DNA of 64,000 nt. Source: Clavibacter michiganensis (lineage in GTDB: Bacteria; Actinomycetota; Actinomycetes; Actinomycetales; Microbacteriaceae). The notes under the pieces are model-generated. The model did not search any database, was not told where the DNA came from, and saw only the letters and a list, made by a program, of their open reading frames with translations. Position 1 is the stretch's first letter, and every line of letters starts with the position of its first letter. This document shows positions 1 through 8,256 of the stretch, piece by piece. The translations under genes were made by a program, and so were the position numbers. The stretch spans positions 2,790,001 to 2,854,000 of the forward strand of contig NZ_JAFBBJ010000001.1 of the NCBI RefSeq assembly GCF_016907085.1, read 5' to 3'.

Positions 1-16
1 CCTGCGTGAGAGCCAT
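1..16 (-). CDS. 5' end of an unidentified gene, cut by the left edge
   Basis: On the minus strand an ATG lies at 16-14, followed by four complete codons (Ala-Leu-Thr-Gln) and then the window edge. It is preceded by a strong ribosome binding site, AAGGAGGAG, about four bases upstream, which is the reason for calling a start here. A weak -10-like TACAGT on the minus strand at 116-111 could serve it. Five residues are too few to assign a family, so no function is offered. Confidence 0.5.
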
Positions 17-203
17 TGCTCCTCCTTCTCCGCGGCTCGTCGTCGAGACCGCGTGCTGTCGTCGGCGACGGGGATGCGCGTCGCGACGCCTTCCGATGGG
101 ATGGAACCCGACTGTATGCGCACTAACGACTAGTGGGCGTTCTTCCGGGCGGATCCGGAGCTTGGGGGCCGCGGCCGGACATCCCGACGGCCCGCGGACG
201 ACG

Positions 204-235
204 GAGGGCCGCCCGCGCTCATGCGGACGGCCCTC
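204..235 (-). terminator. terminator after the sigma factor gene
   Basis: An 8-bp perfect inverted repeat (gagggccg at 204-211, cggccctc at 228-235) lies 17 bases past the sigma factor stop codon. There is no clear T run, which is usual for terminators in high-GC actinobacteria. Confidence 0.5.
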
Positions 236-251
236 TCGTGTCGCGGCGCCA

Positions 252-1295
252 TCAGCCGCGGATGTACGTCTCCAGCTCGGGGATGCGGAGCTTCGCGAGC
301 ACCTTCTTCTCGATCTGGCGCACGCGCTCCCGCGTCACCCCGAGCTGCTGGCTGACGAAGGCGAGCGAGCGCGGCTCGAGGCCGGCGAGGCCGAAGCGCA
401 TCCGCACGACCTCGGCGTCGCGCTCGGCGAGCCCGTCGATGAGGCGCATGACGTGCGCGGCCATGAGCTGCTGCGTCACCACGTCGATGGGCTGCGTGAC
501 GTCGGCGTCCTCGATGAGGTCGGCCATCTCGGTGTCGCCGTCGCCGCCGCTGCCGCCCACGAGGACCTGCAGCGACATGGGCTCCTGCGCGCGGTCGAGC
601 AGGTAGCGCACCTTGGTGACCGGGGTGTCGGACTCGCGCGCGATCTCCTCCATGGAGGGGTCGCGGCCGAGCTCCACCGCGAGCTCGCGCTGCACGGCGT
701 TGATCCGGTTGATGTGCTCGACCGTGTGCACCGGGATGCGGATCGTGCGGCTCGTGTCGGCCATGCCGCGGGTGATGGACTGCTTGATCCACCACGACGC
801 GTAGGTCGAGAACTTGAAGCCGGCCTGGTAGTCGAACTTCTCGACGGCCCGGACGAGGCCCATGTTGCCCTCCTGGATCAGGTCCAGGAACGGCAGCCCG
901 CGGCCCGTGTAGCGCTTGGCGATGCTGACGACAAGGCGCAGGTTCGCGTTGACGAGGTGCTGCTTGGCGCGCATCCCGTCCTGCGCGAGCGTCTGGTACT
1001 CGCGGCGCTCGGCCGGGGTGAGGTCGGTGCGGGTGTCGAGGACCTCCTGCGACAGCACGCCCACCTCGATGCGGCGGGCCACGGTCACCTCCTGCTCGGC
1101 GGTGAGCAGCGGCACGCGGCCGATCTGGCGGAGGTAGTCCTTGACGGCGTCGGTGCTCGCGCCCGGCGTGACGAGCGACGGCTCGGGGAGGTCGGAGTCC
1201 GCGTACGGATCGACGGGGCGGATGGACTCGACCTGGTCGAGCTCGGTGTCGGAGGTGGTCTCGGCGGCCGTGGGCCGGGTCGGTGTCATCGTCAT
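252..1295 (-). CDS. RNA polymerase sigma factor, sigma-70 family group 2 (SigB/HrdB-like)
   Basis: This 347-residue sigma factor directs RNA polymerase core to promoters. Region 1.2 (residues about 48-80) is followed by region 2 (about 110-185) with the near-invariant [12 protein letters not shown] and [13 protein letters not shown] stretches, which contact core and melt the -10 element. Region 3 follows, and region 4 (about 285-345) has the -35-binding helix-turn-helix ending in [11 protein letters not shown]. The acidic N-terminus is far shorter than in the essential housekeeping sigma of actinobacteria, which suggests a group 2 paralogue used in stress or stationary phase; that role is inferred. 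A second ATG two codons downstream (1289) is equally usable. The gene is monocistronic, with a hairpin after the stop. Confidence 0.92.
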   Translation of the reverse strand: MTMTPTRPTAAETTSDTELDQVESIRPVDPYADSDLPEPSLVTPGASTDAVKDYLRQIGRVPLLTAEQEVTVARRIEVGVLSQEVLDTRTDLTPAERREYQTLAQDGMRAKQHLVNANLRLVVSIAKRYTGRGLPFLDLIQEGNMGLVRAVEKFDYQAGFKFSTYASWWIKQSITRGMADTSRTIRIPVHTVEHINRINAVQRELAVELGRDPSMEEIARESDTPVTKVRYLLDRAQEPMSLQVLVGGSGGDGDTEMADLIEDADVTQPIDVVTQQLMAAHVMRLIDGLAERDAEVVRMRFGLAGLEPRSLAFVSQQLGVTRERVRQIEKKVLAKLRIPELETYIRG

Positions 1296-1611
1296 GGTGC
1301 CCGTTCCTTCCGTGCCGTCGCGGACGGCATCGTCATGCGGGCCCGCGTCCGTTCGACGAGGGTCACTGCGAGGTCCCGTGCTCCACGGGGCTCTCGCCGG
1401 GAGGCCGGATCACGACCTCGAGCACCTAACTTAGCGTGCGATTCCTTTGGGGCCCAACTGTTCGTATACGCGCGTAATATCCGGCCGAAGCCGGTCGCGA
1501 GAGGCCGGCCCCCACCGGTACACCCGATCGTATTGCGGACGAACGATTAGCGCAGGGGGTTGCGCTCGTTCCTCGGCGGTTGTACATCTGCTCGCCACCT
1601 ACACTTGACGG
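1296..1611. other. 316-base divergent intergenic region, sigma factor / phosphatase
   Basis: No credible coding frame was seen. The stretch holds the candidate sigma factor promoter (about 1428-1457, minus strand) with a leader of roughly 125 nt, a small CGAA-tetraloop hairpin (ccggc/gccgg, 1481-1494), and the leaderless promoter of the phosphatase gene (TACACT, 1600-1605). No riboswitch fold was recognised in the long leader. Confidence 0.5.
1428..1457 (-). promoter_or_regulatory. candidate promoter of the sigma factor gene
   Basis: Read on the minus strand, TTGGGC (1457-1452) and TAAGTT (1433-1428) are separated by 18 bases, a plausible -35/-10 pair. It is the most promoter-like pair seen in this intergenic region. 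Transcription would start near 1421. Confidence 0.35.
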
Positions 1612-2256
1612 GTGGTCGCCTCACGAATCCATCTCGTCCGTCACGGCGAGGTGCACAACCCGCACGGGATCCTCTACGGACGCATCCCCGGGTACGGCCT
1701 CTCCGAGCTCGGCCACCGCATGGCGGACGCCGCGGCGCGCGCGCTCGAGGAGGAGGGCGCTCCCGTCAACCGCGTCATCGCCTCCCCGCTGCAGCGCGCG
1801 CAGGAGTCCGCCGCTCCGTGGGCCGAGCGCTTCGCCCTCGAGGTCGCCACCGACGAGCGCGTCATCGAGCCCACCAACCGCTTCGAGGGATCCAAGTTCC
1901 CCTCGCCCGCCCGCATCGCCCGCTCGCCGCGCCTCTGGCCGCTCGTCGTCGACCCCGTGAAGCCCAGCTGGGGCGAGTCCTACCGGTCCATCGCCGCGCG
2001 CATGGCGGAGGCCGTGAAGGCCGCGCACCGCTCCGTGCCGGACGGCGACGTCGTCATCGTCAGCCACCAGCTGCCCATCTGGATGGTCCACCTCTCCCTC
2101 GCGGGCGAGCGCCTCTTCCACGATCCCCGCCAGCGCCGCTGCGCGCTGTCGAGCATCACGACGGTGGAGCGCGTCGGCGACCGCTTCGTCGAGACGGGCT
2201 ACATCGACGCGGCCGCGGGGCTCGCCGCCGACGCGGTCGACCAGGGGGCGGTGTGA
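1612..2256 (+). CDS. histidine phosphatase family protein (phosphoglycerate mutase-like)
   Basis: This 214-residue protein belongs to the branch 1 histidine phosphatases. The catalytic RHG box is at residues 10-12 (LVRHGE, His11 being the phosphorylated residue) and the second histidine is in VIVSHQ near residue 152. The substrate cannot be read from the sequence. It is the first gene of the ResA-CcdA-ResB-CcsB operon, an order also known from mycobacteria (Rv0525-Rv0529), so a link to cytochrome maturation is likely but unproven. The GTG start is set by TACACT at 1600-1605, which ends six bases before it, so the message is probably leaderless. The stop overlaps the resA ATG. Confidence 0.9.
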   Translation: MVASRIHLVRHGEVHNPHGILYGRIPGYGLSELGHRMADAAARALEEEGAPVNRVIASPLQRAQESAAPWAERFALEVATDERVIEPTNRFEGSKFPSPARIARSPRLWPLVVDPVKPSWGESYRSIAARMAEAVKAAHRSVPDGDVVIVSHQLPIWMVHLSLAGERLFHDPRQRRCALSSITTVERVGDRFVETGYIDAAAGLAADAVDQGAV

Positions 2257-2864
2257 TGCCCGGCATCAGCCGCCGCACCATCCTCGCCGCCGCCGCATCC
2301 ACCGCGCTCGGCGCGTTCGCCCTCTCGGGCTGCACCGAGGACCCGCTCGCCGCCGAGTTCAAGGCCGGCGACAACAAGCGCTACATCGCCGGCGACGGCA
2401 CGTTCACCGAGGTCCCGCTCGCCGAGCGCGCGGCTCCCGTGGACTTCTCCGGCACCCTGTCGGACGGCACGGAGATCACCTCAGCCGACTACCGGGGCTC
2501 CGTCACGGTGATCAACTTCTGGTACGCCGAGTGCCCGCCCTGCCGCCTCGAGGCGAAGGACCTGCAGGCCGCGAGCCAGGAGCACGCGCCGGACGGCGTG
2601 AAGTTCCTCGGCGTCAACACCCGCGACCAGCGGCCGAACGTCGACTCCTTCGACAAGACGTACGGCATCACCTACCCGTCCGTCCTCGACGTCGAGGACA
2701 CGTCCATGCAGCTCGCGTTCGCCGGCACCATCGCGCCGAACGCCGTGCCCGCCACCATCATCCTCGACCGCCAGGGGCGCGTCGCCTCGCGCGTGCTCGG
2801 GCAGATCGACCCCGGTGTGCTCCGCACGCTGGTGAAGGACACCGTCGCCGAGGCGGCGGGGTAG
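2256..2864 (+). CDS. resA: ResA/TlpA-type thiol-disulfide lipoprotein
   Basis: A 202-residue extracytoplasmic thioredoxin-fold protein that keeps apocytochrome c heme-binding cysteines reduced in System II maturation. The N-terminus has Arg-Arg before a hydrophobic stretch and a lipobox ending LSGC (Cys26), so it should be membrane-anchored by lipid. The active site is WYAECPPC, with Cys93 and Cys96; CPPC is a common variant in bacterial TlpA/ResA proteins. The ATG overlaps the stop of the phosphatase gene (TGATG), indicating coupled translation, and ccdA follows directly. CcdA should supply its electrons. Confidence 0.93.
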   Translation: MPGISRRTILAAAASTALGAFALSGCTEDPLAAEFKAGDNKRYIAGDGTFTEVPLAERAAPVDFSGTLSDGTEITSADYRGSVTVINFWYAECPPCRLEAKDLQAASQEHAPDGVKFLGVNTRDQRPNVDSFDKTYGITYPSVLDVEDTSMQLAFAGTIAPNAVPATIILDRQGRVASRVLGQIDPGVLRTLVKDTVAEAAG

Positions 2865-3605
2865 GTGGACCAGATCCAGAGCGTCCTCTCCGGCCAGCTC
2901 CTCGTCGCGGTGCCGCTCGCGCTGCTCGCGGGCCTGGTCTCGTTCGCGTCGCCCTGCGTGCTGCCGCTCGTGCCCGGCTACCTCGGGTACATCGGCGGCA
3001 TGGCCGAGGCGAAGGGCGGATCCGCGACGCGTCGCCGCCTGCTGATCGGCACGGCGCTGTTCGTGCTCGGCTTCTCCGCCGTCTTCATCGTCACCACGCT
3101 CGTCTCCGCCACGGCCGGGTTCTGGCTCATGCGCTGGCAGGACGTCATCACGCGCATCCTCGGCGTGGTCCTCATCGTCATGGGGCTCGTGTTCACGGGG
3201 CGGCTCGGCTTCCTGCAGCGGCAGGTGAAGAGCTCGTGGCGGCCGGCCACCGGCCTCGCGGGCGCGCCGCTCCTCGGCGTCGTGTTCGGCATCGGCTGGG
3301 CGCCCTGCATCGGCCCGACCCTCGCGGTCGTCATCTCCATGAGCCTCACCTCGGCCGACGCGGGCCGCGGCGTGCTGCTCGGGGTCGCCTACTGCATCGG
3401 GCTCGGCGTGCCGTTCCTGCTGGTGGCCCTCGGCCTCGGCTGGATGACGCGCACCGTCGGGTTCCTCCGCCGCCACATCCGCACCGTCAACCTCGTCGGG
3501 GGAGCGCTGCTCGTCGTCACCGGCGTGCTCATGGTCTCCGGCCTCTGGTCGGCGTGGATGCTCCAGCTCCAGGGGGTGATCGCCACGTATGTCCCGGCCA
3601 TCTGA
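2865..3605 (+). CDS. ccdA: CcdA-family cytochrome c biogenesis transmembrane protein
   Basis: A 246-residue polytopic membrane protein with about six helices that passes reducing power from cytoplasmic thioredoxin to ResA. The two signature redox cysteines are in place: FASPCVLPLVPG (Cys31) and WAPCIGPTLA (Cys148), each followed by the conserved prolines. The GTG start abuts the resA stop with no gap. The gene overlaps resB by 17 bases, so the operon is tightly coupled. Confidence 0.94.
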   Translation: MDQIQSVLSGQLLVAVPLALLAGLVSFASPCVLPLVPGYLGYIGGMAEAKGGSATRRRLLIGTALFVLGFSAVFIVTTLVSATAGFWLMRWQDVITRILGVVLIVMGLVFTGRLGFLQRQVKSSWRPATGLAGAPLLGVVFGIGWAPCIGPTLAVVISMSLTSADAGRGVLLGVAYCIGLGVPFLLVALGLGWMTRTVGFLRRHIRTVNLVGGALLVVTGVLMVSGLWSAWMLQLQGVIATYVPAI

Positions 3606-5235
3606 CCACGTCGACTCCCCGCGGCAGGCGCCGCGCGAGGGGGCGCCCATCGCGCAGCCCAAGCTCGGCTTCGTCGGCACGCTGCGCTGGTTCTGGCGCC
3701 AGCTCACGAGCATGCGCACGGCGCTGTTCCTGCTGCTCATGCTCGCGTTCGCCGCGATCCCCGGATCCCTCGTGCCGCAGCGCAGCTCCGACCCGAACGG
3801 CGTCACGCAGTTCCGCGCGGACAACCCGGACCTCTTCCCGGTCCTCGACAAGCTCCAGGTGTTCGACACCTACAGCTCGGTGTGGTTCTCCTCGATCTAC
3901 CTGCTGCTGTTCATCAGCCTCATCGGCTGCGTCGTGCCGCGCGCCAAGCACCACTTCGACGCGCTCCGCCAGGCGCCGCCCAAGACGCCCGCGCGGCTGA
4001 ACCGCCTCGCCGGGTACACGACGCGCACCACCACGGCGGACCCGGTCGACGCGATCCGCCAGGCACGCGCGCTGCTCAAGCGCCAGCGGTACCGCACGGT
4101 GCTCGTCGACGACGCGTCGGCCGCGGGCGGCGTGCTCTCGGTCTCGGCCGAGCGCGGCTACCTGCGCGAGACCGGCAACCTCGTGTTCCACTCCGCGCTC
4201 GTGGGGATCCTCATCACGGTCGGGATCGGCGGCGGCTTCGGCTACTCCGGGCAGAAGGTGCTCGTGGAGGGGCAGTCGTTCGTCAACACGCTGTCGACGT
4301 TCGACTCGTTCAACCCGGGTCGGTTCTTCGACGACTCGGCGCTCACCCCGTACCGGGTCAAGCTCAACGCGCTGCACGTGCAGTACGAGCAGGAGAACCC
4401 GAACGCCATCGGCCAGCCGCTCGACTTCACGGCCGACGTGACCGCCGACGTCCCGGGCGGCCAGCCGCAGGACCGCGAGGTCAAGGTCAACGACCCGCTC
4501 GCCATCGGCGGCACCGACATGTACCTGCTCGGCAACGGCTACGCGCCGCACGTGACGGTGCGGGATCCCGCGGGCACGGTCGTCTACAGCGCCGACGTGC
4601 CGTTCCTGCCGCAGGACGCGAAGCTCACGTCGCTCGGCGTCGTCAAGGTGCCGGACGGCTTGCGCGAGCAGGTCGGCATGCTCGGCTTCTTCTACCCGAC
4701 GCAGGGCGCGGAGAAGGCCCCGTTCTTCTCCTCCTACCCGGACCTCGACAACCCGCTGCTGACGCTCAACGTCTACACGGGCGACCTCGGGATCGACGGC
4801 GGCGTGCCCACGTCGGTCTACACGCTCGACACGCAGAACCTGACGCAGCTCACCGGCGGGAAGACGGGCGTGCAGTCCATCGAGCTCGCCCCCGGCCAGA
4901 CCACGGACCTGCCCGACGGCCTCGGCAGCGTGAGCCTCGACTCCGTGCCGCGCTTCGTCTCCTTCGACGTGCACCACGACCCGACGCAGCGCTGGGTGCT
5001 GCTGTTCGCGATCCTCGTGCTCGGCGGTCTGCTCACGTCCCTCTTCGTGCCGCGCCGGCGCGTGTGGGTCAAGGCGGTGCCGCAGGCCGACGGATCCACC
5101 ACCCTCGAGTACGCCGGGCTCGCCCGCGGCGAGGACCCCACGCTGGAGGCCGCGGTCGCGGCGCTGGCGGACAAGCACGTGGCCGGCCTCCCGCCCGCCG
5201 CGGTGTCAGATGCAGAAGTTAGGCTCCACTCGTGA
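3589..5235 (+). CDS. resB: ResB-like cytochrome c maturation protein
   Basis: A 548-residue ResB/Ccs1 family protein that pairs with CcsB to form the System II heme lyase, exporting heme and attaching it to apocytochrome c. Three hydrophobic segments occur in the N-terminal third (about residues 44-60, 100-118 and 200-218) and a fourth near 468-485. The intervening 250 residues form the large extracytoplasmic domain typical of the family. The start overlaps the end of ccdA by 17 bases, and the stop overlaps the ccsB start. Confidence 0.94.
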   Translation: MSRPSDHVDSPRQAPREGAPIAQPKLGFVGTLRWFWRQLTSMRTALFLLLMLAFAAIPGSLVPQRSSDPNGVTQFRADNPDLFPVLDKLQVFDTYSSVWFSSIYLLLFISLIGCVVPRAKHHFDALRQAPPKTPARLNRLAGYTTRTTTADPVDAIRQARALLKRQRYRTVLVDDASAAGGVLSVSAERGYLRETGNLVFHSALVGILITVGIGGGFGYSGQKVLVEGQSFVNTLSTFDSFNPGRFFDDSALTPYRVKLNALHVQYEQENPNAIGQPLDFTADVTADVPGGQPQDREVKVNDPLAIGGTDMYLLGNGYAPHVTVRDPAGTVVYSADVPFLPQDAKLTSLGVVKVPDGLREQVGMLGFFYPTQGAEKAPFFSSYPDLDNPLLTLNVYTGDLGIDGGVPTSVYTLDTQNLTQLTGGKTGVQSIELAPGQTTDLPDGLGSVSLDSVPRFVSFDVHHDPTQRWVLLFAILVLGGLLTSLFVPRRRVWVKAVPQADGSTTLEYAGLARGEDPTLEAAVAALADKHVAGLPPAAVSDAEVRLHS

Positions 5236-6257
5236 ACACGGCCATGCTCGACGACGTCTCCCTCATCGCGCTCCTCGTCGCGATGGGGCTCTACGCGGCC
5301 GCGTTCATCGCGTTCGCCCTCGACCTCGCGCGGCGCTCCGCGCTCGTGGCGGACGCCGCCACCGTCGCGGCCCGCCAGCCCTCCGCGGTCGGCGCCACCG
5401 CCGCGCGCCGGGGCGGCACCGCCACCATCGAGCGGGAGCCCGGGTCCTCCGGTCGCGACCGCGTCGCCAGCGGCCCGGACGCGCCCGTCGCCGCCGGCCG
5501 CTCCCTGAGCCTCAACGTCGCCATGGCGTTGCTGGTCGTCGGGTTCGTCGCGCACGCGGTCGCCACCGTGCTCCGCGGCCTCGCCGCCTCGCGCGTGCCG
5601 TGGGCCAACATGTACGAGTTCGCCATGACGGGCACGCTGCTCATCCTCAGCGTCTACCTCATCGTGCTCACGCGCCGCGACCTGCGCTTCCTCGGCACCT
5701 TCGTCACCGGGCTCATCCTCATCCTGCTGGGCGTCGCCGTCGTGCAGTACCGCGTCGAGGTGGCGCCGCTGCCGCCGTCGCTGCAGTCGTACTGGCTCGT
5801 GATCCACGTCTTCGTCGCCGCGCTCGGCACGGGCTTCTTCGCCCTCGCCTTCGCGCTCTCGGGCGTGCAGCTGCTGCAGTTCCGGCGCGAGTCGCTCGCG
5901 GCCGACGCGCAGGCCGCCAAGATGCGCTTTCTCGCGACGCTGCCCGACTCGGTCACGCTCGAGTCGATGGCCTACCGCCTCAACATCGTGGGCTTCATCT
6001 TCTGGACCTTCACGCTCATGGCCGGCGCCATCTGGGCCGAGCGCGCGTGGGGCCGCTACTGGGGGTGGGACACCAAGGAGGTCTGGACCTTCATCATCTG
6101 GGTGCTCTACGCCGGGTACATCCACGCGCGGGCCACGCGCGGCTGGCGCGGGTCGCGCTCGGCGTGGCTGGCCATCATCGGGTTCTCCGCCGTCATGTTC
6201 AACTTCGGCGTCGTGAACGTGTTCTTCAAGGGCCTGCACACCTACAGCGGGCTGTAG
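5232..6257 (+). CDS. ccsB: CcsB/ResC-type cytochrome c biogenesis protein
   Basis: A 341-residue membrane protein of the heme-handling CcmC/CcmF/CcsA superfamily and the partner of ResB. The signature tryptophan-rich loop WGRYWGWDTKEVW is present near residues 270-290, followed by a conserved histidine (GYIHAR), with other histidines in the helices (FVAHAV, VIHVF) that could ligate heme. A low-complexity Ala/Arg segment at about residues 35-85 separates the first helix from the rest. The GTG start overlaps the resB stop by four bases. This is the last gene of the operon, followed by a hairpin and the convergent menC. Confidence 0.94.
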   Translation: MNTAMLDDVSLIALLVAMGLYAAAFIAFALDLARRSALVADAATVAARQPSAVGATAARRGGTATIEREPGSSGRDRVASGPDAPVAAGRSLSLNVAMALLVVGFVAHAVATVLRGLAASRVPWANMYEFAMTGTLLILSVYLIVLTRRDLRFLGTFVTGLILILLGVAVVQYRVEVAPLPPSLQSYWLVIHVFVAALGTGFFALAFALSGVQLLQFRRESLAADAQAAKMRFLATLPDSVTLESMAYRLNIVGFIFWTFTLMAGAIWAERAWGRYWGWDTKEVWTFIIWVLYAGYIHARATRGWRGSRSAWLAIIGFSAVMFNFGVVNVFFKGLHTYSGL

Positions 6258-6286
6258 GGGCGCGGGTCGCCGCCGCGGCCGCGCCC
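6258..6286. terminator. short hairpin between convergent ccsB and menC
   Basis: An 8-bp inverted repeat (gggcgcgg, 6258-6265; ccgcgccc, 6279-6286) fills the 30-base gap between two convergent genes. It could end transcription in both directions. Confidence 0.4.
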
Positions 6287-6287
6287 G

Positions 6288-7271
6288 TCAGTCGCGGGCG
6301 AGCACGGCGTGCGTGCGGCGGATCCGGTCGAGCCACCAGTCGCGGCGCTCCTCGTCGGCCGCCTGGGCGTCGAGGAGGCGCGCGTCGGGCGTGACGCGGC
6401 GCACCGGGATCCGGCCGTCGACCGGCACGAGCGGCTCGGTCGTCACGTCCTCGACGAACAGCGACACCGTGCCGAGGCCGCAGTCGTGCGGCAGCTCGGG
6501 GATCGCCGCCGCGAGGTGCGCGGCCATCGAGATGCCGACGCTCGTGTCGAGCGCGCTGGAGACCACCACGGGCAGGCCGGCGTCGCGCGTGATCCGCAGC
6601 GCGCGCTGGATCCCGCCGAGCGGCTGCGCCTTGATCACGAGCAGGTCGGCGGCGCCGGCCCGCGCGACCCGCAGCGGGTCCTCGGCCTTGCGCACGCTCT
6701 CGTCGGCGGCGACGGGCACGCCCAGGTGGCGGATCCGCTCGCGCAGCTCCGCGAGCTCCTCCACCGACGCGCAGGGCTGCTCCACGTACTCGAGGTCGTG
6801 CTCGGCGAGGGCGTGGATCGCGTGCTCGGCCTCGTCGACGTTCCAGGCCGCGTTCGCGTCGATCCGCACCCGCCCCTCGGGGCCGAGCAGGCGGCGCACC
6901 TCGGCGACGCGCGCCACGTCGTCCGCGAGCGTCGTGCCGCGCTCGGCGACCTTGACCTTCGCGGTGCGGCAGCCGGGGAACCGGGCCAGCACCTCGGCGA
7001 CGCCCTCGGCCGGGAGCGCCGGGATCGTGGCGTTCACGAGCACGTGGTCGCGGAGCGGCGCGGGCGGCTCCGTCCAGCCGAAGTCGATCGCAGCCGCGAG
7101 CCAGGCCGCGGACTCGGCGTCGTCGTACTCGACGAACGGCGAGAACTCGGTCCACCCGAGCGGGCCCTCGATCAGCACCGCCTCGCGCACGTCGAGGCCG
7201 CGGAAGCGCGTGCGGAGGGGGAGGGCGACGACGCGGGCGGTGGCGAGGAGGTCGTCCAGGGCGGGGAGCAT
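6288..7271 (-). CDS. menC: o-succinylbenzoate synthase
   Basis: A 327-residue enolase-superfamily enzyme that dehydrates SHCHC to o-succinylbenzoate in menaquinone synthesis. The catalytic KVK pair (TAKVKVAE), the metal ligands in DANAAWN, EQP and DES, and the second catalytic lysine in LVIKAQPLGG are all visible in the expected order. The frame stays open upstream to 7826, but only the ATG at 7271 gives a family-sized protein and does not run into menB. A GAGGCT six bases before that ATG may be a leaderless -10. It is divergent from menB across 54 bases. Confidence 0.93.
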   Translation of the reverse strand: MLPALDDLLATARVVALPLRTRFRGLDVREAVLIEGPLGWTEFSPFVEYDDAESAAWLAAAIDFGWTEPPAPLRDHVLVNATIPALPAEGVAEVLARFPGCRTAKVKVAERGTTLADDVARVAEVRRLLGPEGRVRIDANAAWNVDEAEHAIHALAEHDLEYVEQPCASVEELAELRERIRHLGVPVAADESVRKAEDPLRVARAGAADLLVIKAQPLGGIQRALRITRDAGLPVVVSSALDTSVGISMAAHLAAAIPELPHDCGLGTVSLFVEDVTTEPLVPVDGRIPVRRVTPDARLLDAQAADEERRDWWLDRIRRTHAVLARD

Positions 7272-7325
7272 GGATCCAGCCTCGCACCCGCGGGCGGCCG
7301 GCGGGGCGCCGCCTAGGCTGGGCGC

Positions 7326-8237
7326 ATGGTGAAGCAGGTCTCCGACATCCACGATCCCACCCGTTGGCGCGACGTCCCCCTCGCGGAGGGCTTCACCGAC
7401 ATCACGTACCACCACGACCTCACCGGCCGCATCGCCCGCATCGCGTTCGACCGGCCCGAGGTGCGCAACGCCTTCCGCCCGCGCACGGTCGACGAGCTGT
7501 ACCAGGCGCTCGACGACGCCCGGCAGGATCCGCGCATCGGCGTCGTGCTCCTCACCGGCAACGGCCCGAGCCCGAAGGACGGCGGATGGGCGTTCTGCAG
7601 CGGCGGCGACCAGCGGATCCGCGGGCGCGACGGCTACAAGTACGCGGAGGGCGAGACCGCGGAGGGCGTCGACCCGGCGCGCGCCGGACGCCTGCACATC
7701 CTCGAGGTGCAGCGGCTCATCCGCTTCATGCCGAAGGTCGTCATCGCGGTCGTCCCCGGCTGGGCCGCCGGCGGCGGGCACTCCCTGCACGTCGTGTGCG
7801 ACCTCACGATCGCCTCGGCCGAGCACGGCCGCTTCAAGCAGACCGACGCCGACGTCGGCTCATTCGACGGCGGCTACGGATCCGCGTACTTCGCCCGCCA
7901 GGTCGGCCAGAAGGCCGCGCGCGAGGTGTTCTTCCTCGCCGAGGAGCACAGCGCGCAGCGCATGTACGAGATGGGTGCCGTGAACCGCGTCGTGCCGCAC
8001 GCCGAGCTCGAGGCGACCGCGCTGGGGTGGGCCGAGACGATCCTCGGGAAGTCGCCCACCGCGATCCGCATGCTCAAGTTCGCGTTCAACGCGGTGGACG
8101 ACGGCATGGTCGGCCAGCAGGTGTTCGCGGGGGAGGCCACGCGCCTCGCCTACGGCACCGACGAGGCCGTCGAGGGGCGCGACTCCTTCCTCGAGAAGCG
8201 CGCGCCCGACTGGTCGCCGTTCCCGTGGCAGTTCTGA
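7326..8237 (+). CDS. menB: 1,4-dihydroxy-2-naphthoyl-CoA synthase
   Basis: A 303-residue crotonase-fold enzyme that closes the naphthoquinone ring from o-succinylbenzoyl-CoA. The oxyanion-hole segment FCSGGDQ and the substrate-binding VPGWAAGGGHSLH are clear, and the conserved C-terminal tail ends in PFPWQF. The length matches actinobacterial MenB. TAGGCT at 7314-7319 leaves exactly six bases to the ATG, so the transcript is probably leaderless. menE follows 19 bases downstream. Confidence 0.96.
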   Translation: MVKQVSDIHDPTRWRDVPLAEGFTDITYHHDLTGRIARIAFDRPEVRNAFRPRTVDELYQALDDARQDPRIGVVLLTGNGPSPKDGGWAFCSGGDQRIRGRDGYKYAEGETAEGVDPARAGRLHILEVQRLIRFMPKVVIAVVPGWAAGGGHSLHVVCDLTIASAEHGRFKQTDADVGSFDGGYGSAYFARQVGQKAAREVFFLAEEHSAQRMYEMGAVNRVVPHAELEATALGWAETILGKSPTAIRMLKFAFNAVDDGMVGQQVFAGEATRLAYGTDEAVEGRDSFLEKRAPDWSPFPWQF

Positions 8238-8256
8238 CCCGCGGGGCCCCGCTCCC

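Noticed and set aside
6-1550. A 514-codon open frame on the plus strand opposite the sigma factor
   Set aside because: Arg/His/Leu-rich shadow; the minus strand has intact sigma regions 1.2 to 4.
1296-1611. Riboswitch or small RNA in the long sigma factor leader
   Set aside because: Only a 5-bp hairpin was seen, with no conserved riboswitch core that I could recognise.
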